From: Paenibacillus algorifonticola
GTDB lineage: Bacteria > Bacillota > Bacilli > Paenibacillales > Paenibacillaceae
NCBI RefSeq assembly: GCF_000971975.1
Contig: NZ_LAQO01000011.1
Span: 162,737-226,736, forward strand
DNA length: 64,000 bases
Reading direction: 5' to 3'
In this document: one piece after another, positions 15,957-24,256 of the stretch
Numbering within the stretch: the first letter of the stretch is position 1
Layout of the letters: each line of letters opens with the position of its first letter
Position numbers and translations under genes: made by a program
Notes under the pieces: model-generated
What the model was told of the DNA's origin: nothing
The model's input: the letters and a program-made list of their open reading frames with translations, nothing else
Databases searched by the model: none

Positions 15957-16690
15957 TGCAGACGCAGACGACTCCCCGGATCAAAATTTGCGGCCTGAAG
16001 ACTGCGGCGACGATTCAGCAAATGGACGGGCTGCCGTTTCATGACATTGGATTTGTATTTGCGGCTAGCAAGCGTCAAGTACTGCCTGAGCAAGCAGCAG
16101 AGCTGATTAAGGCTGTACACGGCTTGAAGGCGGCAGATGGGCAGCGGCCCCAAACCGTCGGCGTATTCGTCAATCCTGAGCTGGAAGAGCTGCGCGAGAC
16201 GCTGGCTATTGCTCCGCTCGATGTGGTACAGCTGCATGGAAGCGAAACGCCTGCTTTTTGCCAAGCGGTGCGTGAGCAATTTGCGGTGAAGGTGTGGAAG
16301 GTATTTTCTATACGTGATGAAGCGGTTGTTCAGTCTGGGGAGGACACAGGCACGGGAGCTGACAAGGGTACGGGCGCTCATGCTGGTGCGGATGAGGCGG
16401 CTGCCCGACTCGCTCCTTTTGACGGGAAAGTCGATGCTATACTGATCGATACAGCCGGGGGCGGCACGGGCAAAGCGTTTAATTGGCAGGTTATTGATGA
16501 CTACCAAGCTGCGGCAGCGCAGCTGAATGTGCCGCTTTATGTAGCGGGCGGTCTGAACCCGGACAATGTACATGAATTGTTAGCTGCGTATGCTCCCAGT
16601 GGCCTTGATGTGTCCAGTGGAGTAGAGACGGACGGCGTTAAAGATATCGAAAAAATTAGATTATTCGTCAGAAAGGTGATGCAACGATGA
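15956..16690 (+). CDS. trpF: Phosphoribosylanthranilate isomerase with low-complexity insert
   Basis: TrpF isomerises PRA to CdRP. The barrel motifs IKICGLKT near the start, FVNPELEELRE, VQLHGSETPAFC, ILIDTAGGGTGKAFNW and VAGGLNPDNV are intact. The 244-residue length exceeds the usual 205-215. The excess is a Gly/Ala/Thr/Asp-rich stretch near residues 124-145 (TGTGADKGTGAHAGADE) that looks like an expanded short repeat on a surface loop. GTG at 15956 overlaps the trpC stop. Confidence 0.94.
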   Translation: MQTQTTPRIKICGLKTAATIQQMDGLPFHDIGFVFAASKRQVLPEQAAELIKAVHGLKAADGQRPQTVGVFVNPELEELRETLAIAPLDVVQLHGSETPAFCQAVREQFAVKVWKVFSIRDEAVVQSGEDTGTGADKGTGAHAGADEAAARLAPFDGKVDAILIDTAGGGTGKAFNWQVIDDYQAAAAQLNVPLYVAGGLNPDNVHELLAAYAPSGLDVSSGVETDGVKDIEKIRLFVRKVMQR

Positions 16691-17892
16691 ACCGAGTACC
16701 GGATGAAAATGGTCGTTTCGGCAAGTTTGGCGGCCGTTATGTTCCCGAGACGTTGATGAACGCCCTGCTTGAGCTGGAGGAAGCGTACAACCACTATTCC
16801 AAGGATGAATCCTTTCAAGAGGAAATCCGCAATCTGCTGCATAAATATTCGGGCAGACCTACATCGCTCTATTATGCAGAGCGCCTGAGCGAGCAGCTTG
16901 GCGGCGCTAAAATTTATTTGAAGCGCGAGGATTTGAACCATACGGGCGCCCACAAAATCAACAACACAATCGGTCAGGGCGTCCTGGCGAAGCGCATGGG
17001 CAAAACGAAAATTATTGCCGAAACGGGCGCAGGCCAGCACGGCGTTGCTTCGGCAACGATTGCGGCTTTGCTTGGACTGGAATGCAAAGTATTTATGGGT
17101 GAAGAAGATATGAAGCGCCAGCAGCTCAACGTTTTCCGCATGCAGCTGCTTGGAGCGGAAGTCGTGCCAGTTCTGTCGGGAACGCGCACACTTAAGGATG
17201 CCTGTAATGAAACGCTCCGCTACTGGGTTAGCCATGTAGACGATACGTATTATATTTTGGGTTCGGCGACAGGGCCGCATCCATATCCGATGATCGTCCG
17301 CGATTTTCAGCGGATTATCGGCGACGAATCGCGCAAGCAAATTGTGGCAGAAGAAGGGCGTCTGCCGGATTATGTAGTAGCAGCGGTTGGCGGCGGCAGC
17401 AATGCGATCGGTATTTTTTACCCGTTCATTGAAGATGCGGATGTGCGTTTGATTGGCGTAGAAGCGGCGGGACGCGGAGTAGAGACGGAGGAGCATGCGG
17501 CTACAATGACGAAAGGCCGTCATGGCGTATTCCAAGGCTCGCTGAGCTATGTGCTGCAGGATGACAACGGACAAGTGCTGCCTGCGCATTCGATTTCGGC
17601 CGGTCTCGACTATCCGGGCATTGGACCTGAGCATTCGTATTTGAAGGATTCGGGCCGCGCGGAATATTTCCCGATTACGGACGATGAGGCGATGGAAGCT
17701 CTGCAATTGCTGTCGCGTACAGAAGGCATCATTCCAGCGCTGGAGTCGGCGCATGCGATTGCCCAGACGGTCAAGCTGGCACCAACGCTTGATAAAGATC
17801 AAATTATTGTCGTCAGCCTGTCCGGCCGCGGCGATAAAGATGTAGAGACGATTATGAGCAAGCTGGGAGGCGCAGTCGATGAATCTCATTGA
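16687..17892 (+). CDS. trpB: Tryptophan synthase beta chain
   Basis: TrpB condenses indole with serine using PLP. The 401-residue protein starts VPDENGRFGKFGGRYVPETL and carries the PLP lysine in LNHTGAHKINNTIGQ near residue 88, GAGQHGVASATIAALLG, and the phosphate-binding AVGGGSNAIGIFYPF. The ATG overlaps the trpF stop by four bases, and the gene overlaps trpA by fourteen. A long minus-strand frame runs opposite it but has no coding features. Confidence 0.98.
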   Translation: MNRVPDENGRFGKFGGRYVPETLMNALLELEEAYNHYSKDESFQEEIRNLLHKYSGRPTSLYYAERLSEQLGGAKIYLKREDLNHTGAHKINNTIGQGVLAKRMGKTKIIAETGAGQHGVASATIAALLGLECKVFMGEEDMKRQQLNVFRMQLLGAEVVPVLSGTRTLKDACNETLRYWVSHVDDTYYILGSATGPHPYPMIVRDFQRIIGDESRKQIVAEEGRLPDYVVAAVGGGSNAIGIFYPFIEDADVRLIGVEAAGRGVETEEHAATMTKGRHGVFQGSLSYVLQDDNGQVLPAHSISAGLDYPGIGPEHSYLKDSGRAEYFPITDDEAMEALQLLSRTEGIIPALESAHAIAQTVKLAPTLDKDQIIVVSLSGRGDKDVETIMSKLGGAVDESH

Positions 17893-18685
17893 TACGGTAT
17901 TTGCAAAGCTACGTGAGGAAAAGCGTACCGCGCTGATCCCTTTTTTAACGGTGGGAGATCCTGACCTTAAAACCTCGCTGGCCATTATTAAGCAGTTGGA
18001 GGAATCTGGCGCTGATCTGATCGAGCTTGGCGTTCCTTATTCCGATCCGCTAGCTGATGGTCCCGTCATTCAACGGGCATCCGAGCGCGCCTTGAAAAGC
18101 AGCATTACGCTTCGCGACTGTATTGAAGCGGCAGCGCAGGCACGCGAAGCTGGCGTGAAGCTGCCTTTCATCCTGTTCACCTATTTCAATCCGGTGCTTC
18201 AGTTCGGTCTGGAAGCATTTATGGAGCTGGTGAAAAATAAAGAAATCAGCGGTTTGATCATTCCCGATCTGCCGATTGAAGAGGATGCCGAGGTCCGCCA
18301 GCTGGCGGAAGCCGCGGGCATTCACCTCATTCCGCTTGTCGCTCCGACCTCCAAGGATCGGGTCGTACGTATTTCGCAAAAGGCGAAAGGCTTCGTCTAT
18401 TGCGTTTCCTCGCTGGGCGTAACGGGCGTACGCGCCGAGTTCCACAGCGGCATCGACGATTTCCTCGCTACCGTGCGGGAAGCGACCGATCTGCCGATCG
18501 CAGTTGGCTTCGGCATTTCGAGCCGCGAGCAAGTGGAGCGTTTCTCCAAGCAATGCGATGGTGTTGTAGTAGGCAGTGCGATTGTACGCAAAATTGAAGA
18601 ATCGATTCCGCTGCTTGAAGTGGAGAATACCCGCGCAGAGGGCTTGAAGCAGATCGGCGAGTTTGTTGCTGGGCTGAAAGGCTAG
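17879..18685 (+). CDS. trpA: Tryptophan synthase alpha chain
   Basis: TrpA cleaves indole-3-glycerol phosphate and channels indole to TrpB. The 268-residue TIM barrel has the catalytic Glu and Asp in DLIELGVPYSDPLADGPVIQ, LIIPDLPIEE, YCVSSLGVTGVR and VGFGISSREQV. It is the last gene of the trp operon, closed by the terminator at 18722. Confidence 0.98.
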   Translation: MNLIDTVFAKLREEKRTALIPFLTVGDPDLKTSLAIIKQLEESGADLIELGVPYSDPLADGPVIQRASERALKSSITLRDCIEAAAQAREAGVKLPFILFTYFNPVLQFGLEAFMELVKNKEISGLIIPDLPIEEDAEVRQLAEAAGIHLIPLVAPTSKDRVVRISQKAKGFVYCVSSLGVTGVRAEFHSGIDDFLATVREATDLPIAVGFGISSREQVERFSKQCDGVVVGSAIVRKIEESIPLLEVENTRAEGLKQIGEFVAGLKG

Positions 18686-18721
18686 GGCATACTTAACCTT
18701 CTTAGCAGGTGGCATAGTTTA

Positions 18722-18762
18722 AGAGGTGCAGAATACGAGCGTATTCTGCGCCTCTTTTTTTT
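18722..18762 (+). terminator. Terminator of the trp operon
   Basis: AGAGGTGCAGAATACG pairs with CGTATTCTGCGCCTCT around an AG loop, with eight T from 18755. One G-G type mismatch interrupts the 16-bp stem. Confidence 0.93.
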
Positions 18763-18835
18763 ATAATGGGGCTCTGTGTTGTTGTTCACTACTGCTGCCA
18801 GGCTAAGTTTTCCGATCCCTTCTCAAAAAATAAGA

Positions 18836-18864
18836 TTGATCATACTCAAATAATGCCATATACT
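18836..18864 (+). promoter_or_regulatory. Promoter of the TetR-family regulator
   Basis: TTGATC (18836-18841) and TATACT (18859-18864) are spaced by 17 bp. The TetR-type operator begins six bases downstream, covering the expected start of transcription. Confidence 0.65.
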
Positions 18865-18869
18865 AGCAC

Positions 18870-18888
18870 TAGACCGACCGACGGTCTA
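18870..18888 (+). promoter_or_regulatory. TetR-type operator 1 (autoregulatory)
   Basis: TAGACCGACCGACGGTCTA is a 19-bp imperfect palindrome with seven-base perfect outer arms. It matches operator 2 at 19679-19697 in length and in the outer TAGAC/GTCTA bases. Confidence 0.75.
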
Positions 18889-18912
18889 CAGAGAGGAGCG
18901 AACAAGCAGACG

Positions 18913-19548
18913 ATGCGCATATTGAAAGACCCGGAAGAACGCAAAAATGAAATTTTAGATGCGGCAGAAATGCTGTTTTATACGAAGGGCTACAATAAAA
19001 CGACGATCAATGACATCCTTCAGGAGATTGGCATTGCGAAGGGGACGTTTTATTATTACTTTAAATCCAAAGAGGAAGTTATGGATGCAATCATTATGCG
19101 GATTGTGGCGGCGGATGTTGCTTCTGCAAAAAGCATAGCCTCAAGTTCGGAGCTGCCAACCTTGGTCAAGCTGTTTCAAATTTTGATGGCTCAGAAGCCT
19201 AAGAATGGCGACCGCAAGGAACTGCTGCTGGAGCAATTCCACCAGGTCGGCAATGCCGAAATGCATCAGAAAAGCCTCGTACAGACGATTATTCACTTGA
19301 CGCCTGTGTTAACAGCAGTCATTGAGCAAGGCATAGAGGAGCGTATTTTTCAAACCGAATATCCGAAGGAGACGGTGGAATTTTTAATAGTTTCTTCCAC
19401 TTTTCTGTTCGATGAAGGTTTATTCGAATGGCAGGCAGAGGAAATGATCCAGAAGGCGAAGGCTTTTATTCATGTTATGGAAACGACGCTGGGAGCGAAA
19501 AAAGGCAGCTTTGATTTTATTTTTGAAATGCTGACAAACTCGGACTAA
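18913..19548 (+). CDS. TetR/AcrR family transcriptional regulator
   Basis: The N-terminal 50 residues form a TetR-type DNA-binding domain (RKNEILDAAEMLFYTKGYNKTTINDILQEIGIAKGTFYYYFKSKEE). The rest is a helical ligand-binding domain. ATG 18913 gives 211 residues; the frame is open to 18766, but that extension runs through promoter and operator. Two similar palindromes, at its own promoter and before the transporter genes, make autoregulation and repression of the cassette likely. The inducer is unknown. Confidence 0.93.
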   Translation: MRILKDPEERKNEILDAAEMLFYTKGYNKTTINDILQEIGIAKGTFYYYFKSKEEVMDAIIMRIVAADVASAKSIASSSELPTLVKLFQILMAQKPKNGDRKELLLEQFHQVGNAEMHQKSLVQTIIHLTPVLTAVIEQGIEERIFQTEYPKETVEFLIVSSTFLFDEGLFEWQAEEMIQKAKAFIHVMETTLGAKKGSFDFIFEMLTNSD

Positions 19549-19605
19549 TCTGGAATAACCCGTTTTAGCGCTGTGTCCAAGTTGCACATTAAAGGTGGAG
19601 CCGTT

Positions 19606-19649
19606 AGCGTACCCAGTTCTCCGATACCTGTTCATTTGTTGGGTACGCT
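19606..19649. repeat. Inverted repeat between tetR and transporter genes
   Basis: AGCGTACCCA at 19606-19615 is repeated inverted as TGGGTACGCT at 19640-19649, with a 24-base loop. A run of T occurs 15 bases further on, so it may act as a weak terminator for tetR. Confidence 0.55.
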
Positions 19650-19676
19650 AGTGTGCTGGCTTATTTTTTTGAATAT

Positions 19677-19699
19677 TATAGACTGACGGTCAGTCTATA
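19677..19699 (+). promoter_or_regulatory. TetR-type operator 2 (transporter promoter)
   Basis: TATAGACTGAC and GTCAGTCTATA form a perfect 11-bp palindrome around a single G. It lies 31 bp upstream of the MFS gene, in its promoter region, and shares the TAGAC-GTCTA frame with operator 1. Confidence 0.88.
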
Positions 19700-19729
19700 A
19701 AATAAAATATTTTTAGGAGGAGTTAGTCG

Positions 19730-21034
19730 ATGATACAAAATCAAGCGAAAAAAGCGCTGTTCGCCAGAAGCTTCCAGCTGCTCCTATTGGGACAAATTAT
19801 CTCGATTTTGGGCAGCGCTCTGCTGCGCTTTGGGCTATCGCTTTATGCGCTGGATCTTACAGGGCGAGCGGATATTTTTGGCACTCTCTATGCATTATCC
19901 AGCATTCCGCTGCTGCTGTCGCCAATAGGCGGGGCCATTGCTGATCGCTTCAACCGCCGTCATTTAATCGTTATATTCGATTTTGCAAGCTGCATGGTTG
20001 TACTGGGCTTTATGCTCCTATTGGCGGCAGACCATGCGACGGTTGTTGTTATTGGCATTGTGATGGTATTGCTTTCGCTGATCAGTGCTATGTACCAGCC
20101 TGCCGTGCAAGCGAGTATCCCGCTGCTGGTGCAGGAGAGCCGGCTTGAGCAGGCCAATGGAATGGTGAATGGCATTGGCGCCCTTGCCCAAATGGCTGCC
20201 CCGGTGCTTGGCGGAATCCTGTATGGCGTCCTTGGCCTGCAAACGTTAATTATCGGAAGCGGTATCGCTTTTTTACTGTCAGCTGTCATGCAGCTATTTA
20301 TTAAAATCCCGTTTGTGCAACGCGAGCAGAAGCGAAATATCGTCGCAACGCTTGCAGCAGATATGAAAGTAGGGTTTGCCTACGTAGCCCAGCAGCGCTC
20401 GATTTTAAAGGCGATGATAATAGCTGCGCTGCTCAATTTCATTTTAACGCCGTTTTTTGTCGTAGGCGGGCCAATTATTTTGCGGGTTACGATGCAAAGC
20501 AGCGATACCCTTTACGGAGTTGGCATGGGCATTGTGGAATGCAGCACGATTTTGGGAGCACTGACGATTGGCATTTTTGCGAAAAAAATGCGAATGAGCA
20601 CATTGTATCGGTGGCTGCTCATCATTGCTGCATTGATATTGCCATTATCGATGTCGCTAACGCCATGGATGCTGGGGCTTGGCTGTTACCCAGCCTATGT
20701 TCTATTTTTGGCAAGTGTTGTTCCCATTGCGATGGCACTGACGATTATTTCGATTTTTGTACTAACCCGGGTGCAAAAGCAGACACCTAATGACCTGCTC
20801 GGCAAGGTGATGGCCATCATTATGGCGGTCGCACAGATTGCGGCTCCTGTTGGGCAAATCGTCTACGGTAAGCTGTTTGAAACGTTTAGCTTGCAGGTTT
20901 ATTTCCCTGCGCTGCTCATGTTCGGGGCAATGCTATTGATGGCTTGGGTGACAAAAAGGTTTTATCAAAATCAAATAGAGGAGGGGCAGGAAGATGCTAG
21001 GGAAAATGTGGAGAAAAGATATCGCAAGGAATAA
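19730..21034 (+). CDS. MFS efflux transporter (macrolide-efflux-like)
   Basis: This 434-residue protein has about twelve hydrophobic helices and the MFS loop motif GGAIADRFNRRHLIV near residue 70. The overall pattern resembles drug exporters of the MefA type. ATG 19730 follows TAGGAGGAG. Its 3' end overlaps the next gene by 41 bases. Control by the adjacent TetR regulator and linkage with an ABC exporter suggest a xenobiotic or peptide resistance role, which is inference. Confidence 0.88.
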   Translation: MIQNQAKKALFARSFQLLLLGQIISILGSALLRFGLSLYALDLTGRADIFGTLYALSSIPLLLSPIGGAIADRFNRRHLIVIFDFASCMVVLGFMLLLAADHATVVVIGIVMVLLSLISAMYQPAVQASIPLLVQESRLEQANGMVNGIGALAQMAAPVLGGILYGVLGLQTLIIGSGIAFLLSAVMQLFIKIPFVQREQKRNIVATLAADMKVGFAYVAQQRSILKAMIIAALLNFILTPFFVVGGPIILRVTMQSSDTLYGVGMGIVECSTILGALTIGIFAKKMRMSTLYRWLLIIAALILPLSMSLTPWMLGLGCYPAYVLFLASVVPIAMALTIISIFVLTRVQKQTPNDLLGKVMAIIMAVAQIAAPVGQIVYGKLFETFSLQVYFPALLMFGAMLLMAWVTKRFYQNQIEEGQEDARENVEKRYRKE

Positions 21035-23333
21035 GCTGATTACCGCTATTTTATTTATGTTTATTATGATTTCCTCGCTGCTAGTAGCAAGCAGTGCAAG
21101 TATGCTGCTGGAGCTGTTTCGTTCGGTGGATGACTGGTTTGAGAAAGCGGGTGTCCCTCATTTTGTACAGATGCATGCCGGGGAAATCGACCAGCGGGAA
21201 ATGGATGGTTTTTCCAGCCGTAGTGAGCTGGTGAAGGAACAGCAAACCGTTGAGATGATTTCTATTGAACCAGATCATGTTTATTTTGGCCCCAGCGGCG
21301 AATCAGAGGATGGCAGCGTCATGGAAATGAGCTTTGTAAAGCAAAACAAAGCATTCGATTTTTTACTTGATTTGAACAATAAGCGGCTGGATGTGCTTCC
21401 GGGCGAAATAGCAGTACCGATTTATTTTATGCAGCAGCATAGCTTGGAGCTCGGGGATACGGTGCGGCTTGCGAAGGGTTCCTTTAGCAAAACCTTTACG
21501 ATAGCGGATTTTGTTAGGGATGCGCAAATGAATCCGTCCATTGTCAGCTCAAAGCGTATCGTTGTAAGCGATTCGGATTGGGAGACGCTTAAGGGCCATT
21601 TTGACGAAAAAGAATATTTGATCGAATTTCTGCTGCATGATGGGGAGCGAACGAGCGAATTTGAACAGCTATACTTAGCTTCAGGCCTTCCGCACCAAGG
21701 AACCGCGATTACATACGCTCAGTTTCGGCTATTGAATGCGCTGACGGATGGCGTTGCGGCCGTTGTCATTCTTTTAGCAAGCGTGCTGATGATCGTGATC
21801 GCGTTTCTCTGCCTGCGGTTCACGATGCTCGCTGCGCTTGAGGAGGATGTTTATGAAATTGGTGTTATGAAGGCGATTGGTATAGCCAGTGACGAGATCC
21901 GCCAGCTTTATTTAATGAAATATCGGATGATCGCTCTGACAGCGAGTATGGCGGGGGTTTTGCTGTCCTTATTTGCAGAGCAGGCTTTCATGGCGAATCG
22001 GAGCCTTTACATGGGCACAGCTGAAAAAAATGCGCTAAGCTACATCATCCCCTTGCTGGGGGCGGGCTGTATTTTTCTATTAGTCATGTTGTTCTGCCGC
22101 TTGGTTTTGAGGAGATTTAAGCGAATATCAGCCGTTGAAGCGTTGCGCTCAGGCAGCACTTCGGCCAAAGGGCGGATGACAAGACTGCTAAAGCTCCATC
22201 GTAGTCGGTTTATCCCTGTAAATATATTTGTCGGCATTCAGGATGTGTTCGTCCGGCTTAAAACATTCGGCTTGCTGGGCTTCGTATTCACGCTTTGTTT
22301 TTTCCTGATAATAGTGCCTGTGAATTTTTTGAATACGATGAAATCACCCGATTTTATGACTTATATGGGAGCGGGGAGGAGTGATATTCAAATTGATATG
22401 CGGCAAACGGATGACGTAGCGCAGCGGTACAACGATATGATCGCTTATATTCAACACGATAGTGATGTGGAAATCTATGCGCCGCTCGTAACGAGCTCTT
22501 ATATGATGCGCAGCGACGATGGCGTCTATGAAAAGGTGAGCGTGCAAACGGGCGATTTTTCGCTATTCCCCCTAGCTTATTTAAGCGGGGCTGCTCCTGC
22601 TACAAACGATGAGATTGCTCTTTCTTATCTACATGCGAAGGAACGCGGCAAACAGCTCGGCGACACGCTGACGCTCATCGTTGCTGGGGAAGAACGAGTA
22701 CTGAAGCTTTCGGGCATTTATCAGGATGTGACCAATGGCGGCAAGACAGCTAAAGCGCTGCTGCCTTATGAAGCACAGTCCGTCCTTTGGTACATGGTCA
22801 GCTTGGATGTAAAGCCGGGAGTTGCGATTGGCGAAAAAAGGGCTGAATACGCGGCCGCCTTTCATCCGGCAAAGGTGACGTTTATGGATGATTATTTATC
22901 ACAGACTCTTGGCTCCACCATAAGCCAGCTGCAAAAAATAACGGCGCTGACCTTAGCGGCAGCTCTCGCCATTGCGATGCTGATTACCGCTTTATTTTTC
23001 AACATGCTAATCGTGAAAGACGCTTCTGATATCGTCATCATGCGAAGCCTAGGGTTTTCCTTGAAACATATCCGCCTGCAATACATCATCCGCTCATTGG
23101 CGGTATTAATGGCAGGGATCGTGTTAGGTACCGCAGCAGCGGGAAGTCTTGGGCAGGGCGTAGTCAGCATGCTGATGTCATTTATGGGCGCAGCCCGCGT
23201 CGAGTTTGTCGTTAATCCGTTTGTGGCCTACATGCTTATTCCGTTGATACTCCTCGCTGTAGTGCTAATAACGACGCTATTCAGCAGCTTAACCATAACG
23301 GCGACTGGAAAAAGTGCTGTCGCAGCTAAATAA
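20994..23333 (+). CDS. ABC transporter permease, FtsX/MacB type
   Basis: This 779-residue protein has the two-module architecture of FtsX-type permeases. It shows an N-terminal helix (residues about 15-38), a large extracytoplasmic domain, a trio of helices around residues 255-365, a second extracytoplasmic region around 440-630, and a C-terminal trio ending near residue 770. The repeated segments YEIGVMKAIGIASDEIRQLYLMKY and IVIMRSLGFSLKHIRLQYIIRS are the conserved FtsX helical motifs. Such permeases pair with one ATPase, found directly downstream, and usually move peptides, lipids or antibiotics outward. GGAGGGGCAGGAAG precedes the ATG. Confidence 0.9.
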   Translation: MLGKMWRKDIARNKLITAILFMFIMISSLLVASSASMLLELFRSVDDWFEKAGVPHFVQMHAGEIDQREMDGFSSRSELVKEQQTVEMISIEPDHVYFGPSGESEDGSVMEMSFVKQNKAFDFLLDLNNKRLDVLPGEIAVPIYFMQQHSLELGDTVRLAKGSFSKTFTIADFVRDAQMNPSIVSSKRIVVSDSDWETLKGHFDEKEYLIEFLLHDGERTSEFEQLYLASGLPHQGTAITYAQFRLLNALTDGVAAVVILLASVLMIVIAFLCLRFTMLAALEEDVYEIGVMKAIGIASDEIRQLYLMKYRMIALTASMAGVLLSLFAEQAFMANRSLYMGTAEKNALSYIIPLLGAGCIFLLVMLFCRLVLRRFKRISAVEALRSGSTSAKGRMTRLLKLHRSRFIPVNIFVGIQDVFVRLKTFGLLGFVFTLCFFLIIVPVNFLNTMKSPDFMTYMGAGRSDIQIDMRQTDDVAQRYNDMIAYIQHDSDVEIYAPLVTSSYMMRSDDGVYEKVSVQTGDFSLFPLAYLSGAAPATNDEIALSYLHAKERGKQLGDTLTLIVAGEERVLKLSGIYQDVTNGGKTAKALLPYEAQSVLWYMVSLDVKPGVAIGEKRAEYAAAFHPAKVTFMDDYLSQTLGSTISQLQKITALTLAAALAIAMLITALFFNMLIVKDASDIVIMRSLGFSLKHIRLQYIIRSLAVLMAGIVLGTAAAGSLGQGVVSMLMSFMGAARVEFVVNPFVAYMLIPLILLAVVLITTLFSSLTITATGKSAVAAK

Positions 23334-23355
23334 TTTTCGAAATGAGGGCATCGTG

Positions 23356-24117
23356 ATGACCATCGTGTTAGAGGCGAAAAACGTAAACAAAAGCTATTCC
23401 GTAGGCAGAAATAACGAACAGTCTGTGCTGAAAAATGTGAATCTGCAATTGCAGGCAGGTGAGTTCGTATCTATAATGGGGCCTTCTGGCTGCGGCAAGT
23501 CTACCTTGCTGTATACGATTAGCGGGATGGATAAAATGACGTCCGGCAGCGTTGCCATACAAGGGCAAGAGATCGGCAGTCTATCCGAAGAGCGGTTGGC
23601 CCAGCTTCGCTTGAGCAAAATGGGATTTATTTTTCAACAGAGCGGTTTTTTGAAAAATCTCAGCCTGCTCGATAATATGATTTTACCCGCTTATATGGCG
23701 AAAAGAGAGAGTCGCGCTGTTATTGACAGGCGGGCCAGCGAACTGATGCAGCGGACAGGAATTGCGGGGCTTGCAAATGCTGACAAGGCGGAAGTATCCG
23801 GTGGACAGCTCCAGCGGGCAGCCATTTGCCGGGCGCTTATCAACCAACCGGATATTGTGTTTGGCGATGAGCCGACGGGGGCGCTCAATTCTAAGGCGAG
23901 CGATGAGGTCATGGCTATTTTAACGGAATTGAATCATACGGGGACAACGATCATGCTGGTAACCCACGATGCGAAGGTAGCTGCCAAAACACAGCGCGTG
24001 TTATTTATGCTGGATGGCCGCATCGTGGGCGAGCGGGTACTCGGTCAACTGGGACAGGCTGAATTGAAGGTGCGGGAAGCAAAACTATCCTCCTGGCTTG
24101 CCGAGATGGGGTTTTAG
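23356..24117 (+). CDS. ABC transporter ATP-binding protein (LolD/MacB type)
   Basis: This 253-residue ATPase has Walker A GPSGCGKST near residue 45, a Q-loop in FIFQQSGFLKNLSLLDN, signature VSGGQLQRAAICRAL, Walker B DIVFGDEPTGALN, and the switch His in VTHDAK. The GALNSKASDEVM sequence is typical of partners of FtsX permeases. ATG 23356 lies after GAGGGCATCGTG; the frame is open to 23314 inside the permease. It is the last gene of the cassette. Confidence 0.93.
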   Translation: MTIVLEAKNVNKSYSVGRNNEQSVLKNVNLQLQAGEFVSIMGPSGCGKSTLLYTISGMDKMTSGSVAIQGQEIGSLSEERLAQLRLSKMGFIFQQSGFLKNLSLLDNMILPAYMAKRESRAVIDRRASELMQRTGIAGLANADKAEVSGGQLQRAAICRALINQPDIVFGDEPTGALNSKASDEVMAILTELNHTGTTIMLVTHDAKVAAKTQRVLFMLDGRIVGERVLGQLGQAELKVREAKLSSWLAEMGF

Positions 24118-24202
24118 ATTTTTTTATTAGGGCGGGCGCCATCAATTGCAATAGAACATCTTTTAAAGCGGGGCAAGATGTGAGACAATAAGCTTTATGC
24201 AA

Positions 24203-24220
24203 TTGATATTAATATATCAA
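24203..24220. repeat. AT-rich inverted repeat upstream of hisC
   Basis: TTGATAT and ATATCAA flank TAAT. The left arm contains a possible -35 box (TTGATA), but the best -10 candidates (TATGTA at 16 bp, TATATT at 22 bp) are imperfect. It lies 37 bp before hisC. Confidence 0.4.
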
Positions 24221-24256
24221 TTAATATGTATATATTAAGAAGAGGTGGTCGGCAGC

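Noticed and set aside
16537..17985. 482-codon minus-strand frame opposite trpB-trpA
   Set aside because: It is the complement of two well-identified genes, is Arg/Ile/Asn-rich, crosses a gene boundary and has no domain.
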